A stretch of 6,876 bases of DNA, taken from positions 1 to 6,876 of the forward strand of contig JAKLHL010000074.1 in assembly GCA_022710165.1 (NCBI GenBank). Reading direction: 5' to 3'. The DNA comes from Bdellovibrionales bacterium (GTDB lineage: Bacteria; Bdellovibrionota; JAFGOL01). The notes below the pieces were generated by a model. That model did not search any database. It was not told the origin of the DNA and saw only the letters and a list, made by a program, of their open reading frames with translations. Positions within the stretch are counted from its first letter, which is position 1; each line of letters opens with the position of its first letter. Below are positions 1 to 5,259 of the stretch, in pieces. The position numbers were made by a program, and so were the translations under genes.

Positions 1-381
1 GCAAAGAACGATGGTGCCGTATCTTGTGTACTGGGTTATCCTTTTCCTGCCAAGATCGCCTTCTTTTGCGAGTCTTTCAAAAGCAGGGACGACGATGGTC
101 AAGAGCTGCATGATGATGGATGAGCTTATGTAAGGCATTATACCTAATGCAAAGATGGAGAACCTTTTTAGAGCTCCTCCAGAGAACATATTGAACACGC
201 CGAATATGGTGCCGCTTGCCCTATCAAAGAAAGCTGAAAGAGCGACGGTGTCTATGCCTGGTGTTGGAACATGGGCGCCTAATCTATAAACGGCCAAAAT
301 GAATATCGTGAACAGTATCCTTTTTCTTAACTCTGGTATCTTAGATATGCTTGCTGCTCCTATCCCCCCGGTAGTACTCAA
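1..381 (-). CDS. secY: Preprotein translocase subunit SecY, N-terminal part (3' end outside window)
   Basis: SecY is the membrane pore of the Sec system, which moves unfolded proteins across or into the cytoplasmic membrane with SecE, SecG and SecA. Reverse-strand translation from a TTG at 381-379 gives 127 residues, open to the window edge. Visible family features are PELRKR (16-21) before the first membrane helix (about 22-40), VPTPGID (38-44), the plug region and second helix with FNMFSGGALKR (63-73) and FALGIMPYISSSIIMQLL (77-94), and the first cytoplasmic loop ending in GRKRITQYTRYGT (111-123). These align without gaps of note to the known SecY N-terminus. The TTG overlaps the rplO stop (TTGA) and follows a near-perfect Shine-Dalgarno at 384-393, so the start is well supported despite the rare codon. 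Position after rplO is the usual one at the end of the spc operon. About 70% of the protein is missing, only because of the window edge. Confidence 0.96.
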   Translation of the reverse strand, partial: MSTTGGIGAASISKIPELRKRILFTIFILAVYRLGAHVPTPGIDTVALSAFFDRASGTIFGVFNMFSGGALKRFSIFALGIMPYISSSIIMQLLTIVVPAFERLAKEGDLGRKRITQYTRYGTIVLC

Positions 382-827
382 GCGATCACCTCCGCTTTTC
401 CTCCAGATTTAGTGAGCTTAGCAACTGCTGATTCACTGAATTTATGTGCCTTTATCTTGTATGCTTTATCCACACTGCCTGTACCTAATATTTTCAGGCT
501 GTCCTTTTGAGCAGGCTTTATAACGCCCAACTCTACCAAAAGGTCCGGAGTGATCTCCTTATCATTAGGAAGCGTGTTTATCCTTGTAAGGTTAAGTACG
601 GTATATTCCCTTCTTGTGTAGTTGGTAAAACCGAACTTAGGCAGTCTTCTTTGAAGCGGCATCTGTCCGCCTTCAAAACCCACCTTATGATAACCGCCGC
701 TTCTTGCTATCTGACCTTTGTTACCTTTGGTCGACGTAGCACCGTGTCCGCTGCTATTACCCCTTCCAAGTCTTTTTGTTTTGTGCTTTGCGCCTTTATA
801 AGGCTTTATCTCTCCAAGCTTTATCAT
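378..827 (-). CDS. rplO: 50S ribosomal protein L15
   Basis: L15 is a late-assembly protein of the large subunit with a long basic N-terminal extension that threads into 23S rRNA. The 149-residue length is normal. The glycine-rich N-terminus RLGRGNSSGHGATSTKGNKG (19-38), the segment GFEGGQMPLQRRLPKFGF (50-67) and the C-terminal globular region (about 76-149, with a KAHKFSESA segment) are typical. In the glycine-rich motif the position commonly held by Lys in GSGxGKT is Ala (A30). The ATG at 827 overlaps the rpmD stop by 4 nt (ATGA), with GAGG about 7 nt upstream. Its own TGA stop overlaps the TTG of secY, so L15 translation is probably coupled on both sides. Confidence 0.97.
   Translation of the reverse strand: MIKLGEIKPYKGAKHKTKRLGRGNSSGHGATSTKGNKGQIARSGGYHKVGFEGGQMPLQRRLPKFGFTNYTRREYTVLNLTRINTLPNDKEITPDLLVELGVIKPAQKDSLKILGTGSVDKAYKIKAHKFSESAVAKLTKSGGKAEVIA
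384..393 (-). promoter_or_regulatory. Shine-Dalgarno of secY, inside the end of rplO
   Basis: The minus strand reads GGAGGTGATC here, a 10-base match to the complement of the 3' end of bacterial 16S rRNA. It ends 2 nt before the TTG start of secY, so the GGAGG core lies 7 nt upstream, an ideal spacing. The same bases encode the final residues of L15 (Glu-Val-Ile). It is the longest such match noticed in the window and decides the TTG start. Confidence 0.85.
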
Positions 828-1039
828 AGTGTAACCTCTACCATGTGTATTATCTTGTTTATCATACCTCTAACGCATGGTGTGTCTTCCAGCGTTACGG
901 TCTTGTTAAGTTTTGTCAAGCCAAGGCCTCTAACTGTTGCTTTCTGCTTAGGTGTACAGGCTATAGAGCTCCTTACAAGCTTAACCTTTAGCGTCTTACC
1001 TGCTGTTTTCTTTTTAGTTGTTGTTTTCTTGGTAACCAT
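824..1039 (-). CDS. rpmD: 50S ribosomal protein L30
   Basis: L30 is a small protein on the surface of the large subunit, present in many but not all bacteria. From the ATG at 1039 it has 71 residues. The core LKVKLVRSSIACTPKQKATV (17-36), RGLGLTKLNKTVTLEDTP (37-54) and VRGMINKIIHMVEV (56-69) is diagnostic. Family members are usually about 60 residues; the excess is a Lys/Thr-rich leader (residues 2-15). An in-frame ATG at 1054 would add five residues, but no Shine-Dalgarno precedes it. The ATG at 1039 has GAGGG at 1048-1052 with about 9 nt spacing and lies 1 nt after the rpsE stop, so it is preferred. The TGA stop overlaps the ATG of rplO. The identification is certain; the start is likely. 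Confidence 0.93.
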   Translation of the reverse strand: MVTKKTTTKKKTAGKTLKVKLVRSSIACTPKQKATVRGLGLTKLNKTVTLEDTPCVRGMINKIIHMVEVTL

Positions 1040-1040
1040 A

Positions 1041-1556
1041 TTATCTACCCTCATTTATTGTGACCACTGCGTTCTTTGCCTCTGCATACTGCTCAGGCCT
1101 CTTCATCCTCAAAAGACCTTCAAGAGTTGCCTTAACGACGTTGTGAGGATTGTTTGATCCCAAGCTCTTGGTCAACATGTTCTGGAAACCTGCGGCTTCC
1201 AATATAGCCCTGACAGGACCGCCGGCTATGATACCGGTACCGCCTCTAGCAGGCTTCATTACGACCTCTGCAGAACCAAATTTACCTTTAACAGCATAAG
1301 GGATCGTCCCTTCCATCAAAGGAACAGCGACCATGGTCTTTTTAGCTTTCTCAGAAGCCTTTCTTATAGCCTCTGGAACTTCTGCAGCCTTTCCAAGACC
1401 AACGCCTACCTTTCCCTTACCGTCGCCGACTACTACAAGAGCGGAAAAGCTGAACCTCTTTCCTCCCTTAACAACCTTGGCGACCCTGTTTATAGCTACT
1501 ATCTTATCAACATATTCACTAGTAGCTGCGTTTTTGTTGTCGTTCTTAAATGCCAA
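1041..1556 (-). CDS. rpsE: 30S ribosomal protein S5
   Basis: S5 sits near the decoding centre of the small subunit and contributes to translational accuracy; its N-terminal hairpin loop is the classic site of spectinomycin-resistance changes. The 171 residues show the double-stranded-RNA-binding-like N-terminal domain with AINRVAKVVKGGKRFSFSAL (21-40) and VVVGDGKGKVGVGLGKAAEV (41-60), then the C-terminal domain with RGGTGIIAGGPVRAILEAAG (104-123) and KSLGSNNPHNVVKATLEGL (130-148). The VKGG loop looks like the susceptible wild-type form. The start is TTG at 1556, 5 nt after GGGAGGT (1562-1568); the next in-frame ATG lies far inside the protein, so TTG is well supported. It follows rplR by 22 nt, the widest gap in the window, and precedes rpmD by 1 nt. 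Confidence 0.97.
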   Translation of the reverse strand: MAFKNDNKNAATSEYVDKIVAINRVAKVVKGGKRFSFSALVVVGDGKGKVGVGLGKAAEVPEAIRKASEKAKKTMVAVPLMEGTIPYAVKGKFGSAEVVMKPARGGTGIIAGGPVRAILEAAGFQNMLTKSLGSNNPHNVVKATLEGLLRMKRPEQYAEAKNAVVTINEGR

Positions 1557-1562
1557 TTGGCA
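1551..1562. repeat. 12-bp perfect palindrome over the rpsE start
   Basis: The sequence TGCCAATTGGCA is its own reverse complement and spans the TTG start codon of rpsE (1554-1556) and the first base of its Shine-Dalgarno. With no loop it would not form a normal RNA hairpin. It may be chance; no partner sites were noticed. Confidence 0.5.
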
Positions 1563-1568
1563 CCTCCC
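1562..1568 (-). promoter_or_regulatory. Shine-Dalgarno deciding the TTG start of rpsE
   Basis: The minus strand reads GGGAGGT, 5 nt before the TTG. It is in the rplR-rpsE gap and partly overlaps a 12-bp palindrome (1551-1562) that spans the start codon. Confidence 0.8.
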
Positions 1569-1578
1569 TAAAACTTAC

Positions 1579-1956
1579 TTATATTCTAAGACCTGCCTCT
1601 CTGGCAGAGTCTGCTAGCGCCTTTACAGCGCCGTGATATTTATAACCATTCCTGTCGAACACAACTTGCTTTATGTTCTTCTCAAGAGCTTTCTCGGCGA
1701 CAAGTTTGCCTATCTTCTTGGCGCCAGTCACGTTAGCCTTAACAAGGCCTCTTAGTTCCTTGTCCATCGTAGAGCACTGCAGTACAGTAACTCCGTTGTT
1801 ATCATCTATAAGCTGTACGACAAAGTGTACGTCGCTCTTAAAGACGTTCATTCTTGGGCACTCAGCTGTGCCGGCAATTTTATCCCTTATCCTTTCTTTC
1901 CTAAAACATCTTGCGACGTAGCTAGGATTTGTTTTTTTAGTGACCTTCTTCGACAT
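1579..1956 (-). CDS. rplR: 50S ribosomal protein L18
   Basis: L18 binds 5S rRNA and, with L5, anchors it in the central protuberance of the large subunit. The 125 residues have a basic N-terminus, the FRKERIRDKIAGTAE segment (18-32), PRMNVFKSDVHFVVQLIDD (34-52), CSTMDKELRG (61-70) and the C-terminal VVFDRNGYKYHGAVKALADS (98-117) with AREAGLRI (118-125), all in the family order. Where most bacterial L18 proteins carry RPRL, this one has CPRM (33-36), and Cys is also found at 17 and 61. The ATG at 1956 has AAGGAGGAG about 7 nt upstream, overlapping the TAA stop of rplF. Gap to rplF is 14 nt. Confidence 0.96.
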   Translation of the reverse strand: MSKKVTKKTNPSYVARCFRKERIRDKIAGTAECPRMNVFKSDVHFVVQLIDDNNGVTVLQCSTMDKELRGLVKANVTGAKKIGKLVAEKALEKNIKQVVFDRNGYKYHGAVKALADSAREAGLRI

Positions 1957-1970
1957 TTTTAAGCTCCTCC

Positions 1971-2528
1971 TTACTTAGCACCTACAACTGCTTTTCCGAC
2001 TTTCTTCTTAACTACTTCGTCGGAATATCTAACGCCCTTGCCCTTATATGGCTCTGGGCCCCTTAGTTTCCTGATCTGTGCAGCTGTCTCACCGACCAGC
2101 TGTTTGTCACAGCCTTCTATCCTTATCCTTGTGGTACCTTTTCCAGCCTCAACTGCTGCTGTAATTCCCTTAGGGATAAAGAAATCTATTGTGTGGGAAT
2201 GGCCAAGGTAAAGACTAAGTACGTCCTTGCCCCTTAACTGAGCCTTGAAACCAACACCTATTACGTCCAGTTCCTTCTTGAAACCTTCAGAAACGCCAAG
2301 GACCATGTTGTTTATGAGTGTCCTTGCAAGACCGTGAAGCGCCCTCGATGTTCTTTCATCGTCGGGACGTGTAACGACCAAGGAATCGCTCTCTTGTTTT
2401 ACGTTTATCTTGTCAGGGCAGACGTACTCAAGGTTGCCTTTTGGTCCGGTCACCTTGACGCTCTGTCCTTTTACTTCTACCTTTACGCCCTTTGGTATCG
2501 AAACTGGTTTTTTGCCTATTCTAGACAT
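1971..2528 (-). CDS. rplF: 50S ribosomal protein L6
   Basis: L6 lies near the base of the L7/L12 stalk and contacts the sarcin-ricin region of 23S rRNA, where elongation factors bind. At 185 residues it is of normal length. The N-terminus MSRIGKKPVSIPKGVKVEV (1-19) and VTGPKGNLE (26-34) begin the first of two similar domains; the second contains GVSEGFKKELDVIGVGFKAQ (78-97) and LSLYLGHSH (104-112). The C-terminal signature LRGPEPYKGKGVRYSDE (155-171) is complete. The start is ATG at 2528, with AAGGAG 9 nt upstream in a 21-nt gap after rpsH. Stop is TAA, flowing into the rplR ribosome binding site. Confidence 0.98.
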   Translation of the reverse strand: MSRIGKKPVSIPKGVKVEVKGQSVKVTGPKGNLEYVCPDKINVKQESDSLVVTRPDDERTSRALHGLARTLINNMVLGVSEGFKKELDVIGVGFKAQLRGKDVLSLYLGHSHTIDFFIPKGITAAVEAGKGTTRIRIEGCDKQLVGETAAQIRKLRGPEPYKGKGVRYSDEVVKKKVGKAVVGAK

Positions 2529-2549
2529 ATCTAAGTACTCCTTAAATTA

Positions 2550-2939
2550 TTACCAAACCTTACAAACAACTTCGCCGCCGACGTTAAGCTTTTTTGCTTC
2601 CTTGTCGGTCATAACACCCTTTGATGTGGAAACTATGGTGATACCATGTCCGTTCAAAGCCTCTGGTATGTTATCGGTGCTGGTGTAATAACGTCTTCCA
2701 GGTCTGCTCATCCTTTGAAGAACGGATATAACAGGCTTGTTGCCGTTATACTTAAGATATACCTTTATCACACCGTGGTATTTATCACTGATGCTGTAAT
2801 CAGCGATGTAACCTTCGTCCTTAAGTATCTTTAATACATGAAGCTTCATCTTGGAAGAAGGCACAGCCACTCTTTGAAGTCTCGCAGAGTTAGCGTTCCT
2901 TATCCTTGTAAGAAGATCTGATATTGGATCGTGATGCAT
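2550..2939 (-). CDS. rpsH: 30S ribosomal protein S8
   Basis: S8 is a primary binder of helix 21 of 16S rRNA and organises the platform of the small subunit. In E. coli it also represses spc-operon translation by binding mRNA near the start of rplE; I see no obvious copy of that hairpin here, but did not fold the RNA. The 129 residues contain DPISDLLTRIRNANSA (4-19), VPSSKMK (26-32), a middle region with RMSRPGRRYY (76-85), and the signature STSKGVMTDKEAKKLNVGGE (104-123) ending VVCKVW. The ATG at 2939 has GGGAGGAG about 8 nt upstream. The gene closes with tandem in-frame stops TAATAA. Confidence 0.98.
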   Translation of the reverse strand: MHHDPISDLLTRIRNANSARLQRVAVPSSKMKLHVLKILKDEGYIADYSISDKYHGVIKVYLKYNGNKPVISVLQRMSRPGRRYYTSTDNIPEALNGHGITIVSTSKGVMTDKEAKKLNVGGEVVCKVW

Positions 2940-2957
2940 TTTATTCTCTCCTCCCTA

Positions 2958-3143
2958 TTACCAGCTAGCCTTTGTTACGCCAGGTATTTCACCCTTTAAA
3001 GAAAGTTCCCTGAAGCAAAGTCTGCACATATCGAACCTTCTCAAATATGCTCTTGCCCTTCCGCATATCCTGCAACGATTCCTTCTCCTAACCTCGAACT
3101 TGGGCGTTTTTTTCATTTTCTCGAATTTACAGAGTTTAGCCAA
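2958..3143 (-). CDS. rpsN: 30S ribosomal protein S14, zinc-binding type
   Basis: S14 is a late-binding protein in the head of the small subunit. This is the short form of 61 residues with a complete zinc ribbon: CRIC (24-27) and CRLC (40-43), separated by GRARAYLRRFDM, followed by FRELSLKGEIPGVTKASW (44-61). The family also has a longer zinc-free form of about 100 residues, used by some bacteria under zinc limitation; only the zinc form is seen here. The start is TTG at 3143; an AAGGAGGT at 3152-3159, 8 nt upstream, lies in the last codons of rplE and supports it, as does agreement with the standard N-terminus. It is 2 nt downstream of rplE. The stop is doubled (TAATAG). Confidence 0.97.
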   Translation of the reverse strand: MAKLCKFEKMKKTPKFEVRRRNRCRICGRARAYLRRFDMCRLCFRELSLKGEIPGVTKASW

Positions 3144-3145
3144 AG

Positions 3146-3697
3146 TTATTTACCTCCTTCTTGCCTGAAAGGCATTCCCATATGAGTAAGAAGGGCTTTG
3201 CCTTCTTCGTCCGTCTTAGCTGTAGTGACTATCGTTATGTTCATTCCTCTTGGTTTGTCTACCTTGTCAAAGTTTATCTCAGGGAACACTATCTGTTCCT
3301 TTAGACCTATGGTGTAATTCCCTCTACCGTCGAAAGCCTTAGGTGAGACGCCCCTAAAGTCCCTGACCCTTGGAAGAGCTATGTTTATAAGCCTATCCAT
3401 GAACTCATACATCTTTTCCCTTCTAAGCGTAACAGCAACTCCAAGTTTCTGTCCTTCCCTGAGCTTAAATCCAGCGATAGATTTTTTTGCTTTTGTTATG
3501 ACCGGCCTTTGCCCGGTTATAGAAGCAAGTTCTTTCTGAACAGCATCAAGTATCTTTGGCTCTGTAAGAGCTTCAGCTGTAGACACGTTCAGTACTATTT
3601 TTTCTATCTTTGGTACCTGCATTATGTTCTTATATTTGAACTGTGTCTTTAACGCTGGCACTACTTCTTTTTTATACTTATCAAATAACCTTACCAC
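3146..3697 (-). CDS. rplE: 50S ribosomal protein L5
   Basis: L5 binds 5S rRNA in the central protuberance and contacts P-site tRNA and S13 across the subunit interface. From the GTG at 3697 it has 183 residues, close to the usual 180. Recognisable are RLFDKYKKEVVPAL (3-16), VPKIEKIVLNVSTAEA (28-43), TGQRPVITKAKKSIAGFKLR (61-80), LPRVRDFRGVSPKAFDGRGN (108-127), YTIGLKEQIVFPEI (128-141) and RGMNITIVTTAKTDEEG (150-166). An in-frame GTG at 3727 would add ten residues but overlaps the end of rplX and has no Shine-Dalgarno; the GTG at 3697 has AGGGAGG 6 nt upstream and gives the standard N-terminus. The loop usually written NxGxGEA is NVSTAEA here (37-43). Gap to rplX is 11 nt; rpsN follows after 2 nt. 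Confidence 0.95.
   Translation of the reverse strand: MVRLFDKYKKEVVPALKTQFKYKNIMQVPKIEKIVLNVSTAEALTEPKILDAVQKELASITGQRPVITKAKKSIAGFKLREGQKLGVAVTLRREKMYEFMDRLINIALPRVRDFRGVSPKAFDGRGNYTIGLKEQIVFPEINFDKVDKPRGMNITIVTTAKTDEEGKALLTHMGMPFRQEGGK
3152..3159 (-). promoter_or_regulatory. Shine-Dalgarno deciding the TTG start of rpsN
   Basis: The minus strand reads AAGGAGGT, 8 nt before the TTG. It lies inside the last codons of rplE (Glu-Gly-Gly region), so ribosomes ending L5 would pass over it, which suggests translational coupling. Confidence 0.8.
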
Positions 3698-3703
3698 GGC
3701 GAT

Positions 3704-3710
3704 CCTCCCT
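3704..3710 (-). promoter_or_regulatory. Shine-Dalgarno deciding the GTG start of rplE
   Basis: The minus strand reads TAGGGAGG at 3704-3711, in which the TAG is the stop codon of rplX. The GGAGG core ends 6 nt before the GTG at 3697, making that start far more likely than the in-frame GTG at 3727. Confidence 0.8.
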
Positions 3711-4011
3711 AGACATTCTTCTCGCACTTTTTACAGTAGCGAACTTTTTTATCTTTTACGACCTTAACGCCTGTCCTGACTCCCTTGTTGCAGTGTGAGC
3801 AGAAAAGCATAACATTGCTGATGTTCATTGGCGCTTCTTTCTCAACTATACCGCCTGAAGGATTAGCCTGGGTCGGTTTTGAGTTCTTCTTTACTATGTT
3901 GAGCTTCTCAATGATGACCCTTGATCCGTCATCTATAACCCTTAGGACCTTGCCTGTTTTTTTTCTCTCACGGCCTACTTTTACGACGACCGTATCACCT
4001 TTGCGTATCAT
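3709..4011 (-). CDS. rplX: 50S ribosomal protein L24 with Cys-pair C-terminal tail
   Basis: L24 is one of the first proteins to bind 23S rRNA in large-subunit assembly and lies near the exit of the peptide tunnel. The N-terminal KOW-type RNA-binding domain is MIRKGDTVVVKVGRERKKTG (1-20) followed by KVLRVIDDGSRVIIEKLNIV (21-40); GGIVEKEAPMNISNVMLF (53-70) is also typical. The C-terminal third contains CSHC (71-74) and CKKC (93-96), spaced as in the zinc-ribbon-like tail found in L24 of many bacteria but reduced or absent in others. At 100 residues the length is normal. The ATG at 4011 overlaps the rplN stop by 4 nt (ATGA), and GGAGG lies only 4 nt upstream, a short spacing. The TAG stop is part of the rplE ribosome binding site. 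Confidence 0.97.
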   Translation of the reverse strand: MIRKGDTVVVKVGRERKKTGKVLRVIDDGSRVIIEKLNIVKKNSKPTQANPSGGIVEKEAPMNISNVMLFCSHCNKGVRTGVKVVKDKKVRYCKKCEKNV

Positions 4012-4376
4012 AGTACCTCCGGAGCCAGCGAGATTATCTTTGTGAACTTCTTAGCCCTCAATTCTCTTGCGACAGGACCGAATATTCTGGTCCCTACCGG
4101 CTCGTTCTGTGCGTCTATTATAACTGCAGCATTATCGTCAAATCTGATGTAAGAACCGTCTTCTCTTCCGAGTTCCTTCTTGGTCCTGACAACGACGGCT
4201 CTAGCTACAGTACCTTTCTTTATCTTGGATGTAGGTATAGCGTCCTTTATGGATACTATTATTATGTCGCCTATCCTTGCATATCTCCTCTTTGATCCGC
4301 CAAGGACCTTTATACACATAACGGTCTTAGCGCCGGAGTTATCGGCAACGTTTAAATTACTCTGGACCTGTATCAT
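4008..4376 (-). CDS. rplN: 50S ribosomal protein L14
   Basis: L14 lies at the subunit interface of the 50S particle, forms intersubunit bridges, and is the usual binding site of the silencing factor RsfS. The 122 residues match the family throughout: MIQVQSNLNVADNSGAK (1-17), KVLGGSKRRYARIGDIIIVS (23-42), the signature region ARAVVVRTKKELGREDGSYI (58-77) then RFDDNAAVII (78-87), and GTRIFGPVARELR (95-107) ending SLAPEVL. It is the first gene of the classical spc operon, but here its ATG overlaps the TGA of rpsQ by 4 nt, so it has no separate leader. A purine-rich AAGGTGG lies about 8 nt upstream. Its TGA overlaps the rplX start in the same way. Confidence 0.98.
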   Translation of the reverse strand: MIQVQSNLNVADNSGAKTVMCIKVLGGSKRRYARIGDIIIVSIKDAIPTSKIKKGTVARAVVVRTKKELGREDGSYIRFDDNAAVIIDAQNEPVGTRIFGPVARELRAKKFTKIISLAPEVL

Positions 4377-4639
4377 AGCTCAACCACCTTCCTGGTGACC
4401 TTTATAAGTCTCCATTTCTTTGTTTTGCTTATTGGACGGCTAAACCCTATAAGGACCTCGTCGCCAACAGAAGCCTGATTCTGCTCGTCGTGAGCATAGT
4501 ATTTTTTGTTAACACTTATATACTTGCCATATTTTGGGTGTTTATACCTGTTGGTGACGTTAACGACGATGGTCTTGTCCATCTTGTCGCCTACGACCGT
4601 TCCGGCAAGTGTTTTCATCTGCCCTCTGGACTGCTTCAT
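4373..4639 (-). CDS. rpsQ: 30S ribosomal protein S17
   Basis: S17 is a primary 16S rRNA-binding protein with an OB fold, acting early in assembly of the lower body of the small subunit. The 88 residues contain LAGTVVGDKMDKTIVVNVTN (11-30), RYKHPKYGKYI (31-41), and the signature GDEVLIGFSRPISKTKKWRL (59-78). The ATG at 4639 overlaps the TGA of rpmC by 4 nt and has GAGG upstream in the last rpmC codons. An internal ATG at residue 8 could also give a plausible protein, but the overlap geometry shared with the next two junctions favours the first ATG. S17 is the last gene of the classical S10 operon; here it runs straight into rplN by another ATGA overlap. Confidence 0.97.
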   Translation of the reverse strand: MKQSRGQMKTLAGTVVGDKMDKTIVVNVTNRYKHPKYGKYISVNKKYYAHDEQNQASVGDEVLIGFSRPISKTKKWRLIKVTRKVVEL

Positions 4640-4839
4640 TTAACCGCTCCTCTAAGTTTTTCATTAAGCACTGTCTTAACTCTTGCAAGGTCCCTTCTCT
4701 TTGTTACAGAGAGCACCTTATTGGTTACAGCGCCTGTAGCATTCTGCATCCTTATCTTGAATATTTCCTCGTTCATGTCTTTTACCTTAGCTTTAAGATC
4801 ATCTATAGAGAGTGATCTAAGTTCTGACGATTTTATCAT
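4636..4839 (-). CDS. rpmC: 50S ribosomal protein L29
   Basis: L29 is a small two-helix protein beside the peptide exit tunnel, next to L23, forming part of the docking site for nascent-chain factors such as trigger factor and SRP. The 67 residues form two predicted helices: about 5-36 (ELRSLSIDDLKAKVKDMNEE and the IFKIRMQNATG segment) and about 41-64 (KVLSVTKRRDLARVKTVLNE). The family usually has LFxLRFQxATG, and IFKIRMQNATG (26-36) is a recognisable variant. The ATG at 4839 is 1 nt past the TAG of rplP, with a GGGAGG stretch in the last rplP codons about 9 nt upstream. The stop overlaps the ATG of rpsQ. Confidence 0.95.
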   Translation of the reverse strand: MIKSSELRSLSIDDLKAKVKDMNEEIFKIRMQNATGAVTNKVLSVTKRRDLARVKTVLNEKLRGAVK

Positions 4840-4840
4840 G

Positions 4841-5257
4841 CTATATTCCCTCCCTCTTCACGAATCTGGTCTTTAGAGGAAGCTTGCTCCCAGCGGTAGT
4901 AAGCGCTTCAAGAGCGATCTCCGCAGTAACTCCTTCCATTTCGTAGAGTATCCTTCCAGGTTTAACTGGTGCTACCCACTCTTCTACCGGACCTTTTCCT
5001 TTACCCATTCTGACTTCGGTAGGTTTCTTTGTATATGGCTTATCAGGGAATACTCTTATCCATATCCTTCCGCCCTTTTTGACGGACCTTGATATGGCAA
5101 CCCTGCCTGCCTCTATCTGTTTGCCGGTTATCCAGCCTGAGTCAAGGCACTGAAGACCAAAATTACCGAAGCTGAGTGTAGCCCCGGATGTAGCCTGGCC
5201 TTTCATTTTGCCTCTCATTTGTTTTCTATACTTTGTTTTCTTTGGACCTAAAGCCAT
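4841..5257 (-). CDS. rplP: 50S ribosomal protein L16
   Basis: L16 binds close to the A-site tRNA elbow and the peptidyl-transferase centre and is needed to finish the large subunit. The 138 residues carry the basic N-terminus PKKTKYRKQMRGKMKG (5-20), GWITGKQIEAGRVAISR (41-57), GRIWIRVFPDKPYTKKP (63-79), the signature RMGKGKGPVEEWVAPVKPGR (83-102) and ALTTAGSKLPLKTRFVKR (118-135). R83 corresponds to the Arg of the RMGKGKG motif that is hydroxylated in E. coli; whether that occurs here cannot be seen. The N-terminus begins MALGPKK, slightly longer than the common MLxPKR. The ATG at 5257 follows the rpsC stop by 2 nt and its GAGGAG ribosome binding site lies in the last codons of rpsC. Confidence 0.98.
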   Translation of the reverse strand: MALGPKKTKYRKQMRGKMKGQATSGATLSFGNFGLQCLDSGWITGKQIEAGRVAISRSVKKGGRIWIRVFPDKPYTKKPTEVRMGKGKGPVEEWVAPVKPGRILYEMEGVTAEIALEALTTAGSKLPLKTRFVKREGI

Positions 5258-5259
5258 TT

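Noticed and set aside
1040..1054. Start of L30 at the ATG at 1054
   Set aside because: No Shine-Dalgarno precedes it and it lies inside rpsE; the ATG at 1039 has GAGGG upstream and follows the rpsE stop directly.
507..1157. A 216-codon plus-strand open frame, opposite rplO, rpmD and rpsE
   Set aside because: It is antisense to three well-identified ribosomal genes, has no recognisable domain, and its composition is what the complement of Lys/Arg-rich genes gives (Leu, Phe, Ser, Val-rich). It is a shadow frame.
3698..3708. S8 autoregulatory hairpin at the rplX-rplE junction, as in E. coli
   Set aside because: The gap is only 11 nt and no clear stem was seen by eye; without folding or alignment it cannot be claimed.
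3698..3727. Ten-residue N-terminal extension of L5 from a GTG at 3727
   Set aside because: It overlaps the end of rplX, lacks a Shine-Dalgarno and does not match L5 N-termini, whereas the GTG at 3697 has AGGGAGG at proper spacing.
4490..4876. A 128-codon plus-strand open frame with hydrophobic stretches
   Set aside because: It lies opposite rpsQ, rpmC and the end of rplP; the hydrophobic look comes from reversing Lys-rich coding sequence, and it has no ribosome binding site of the kind seen for the real genes.
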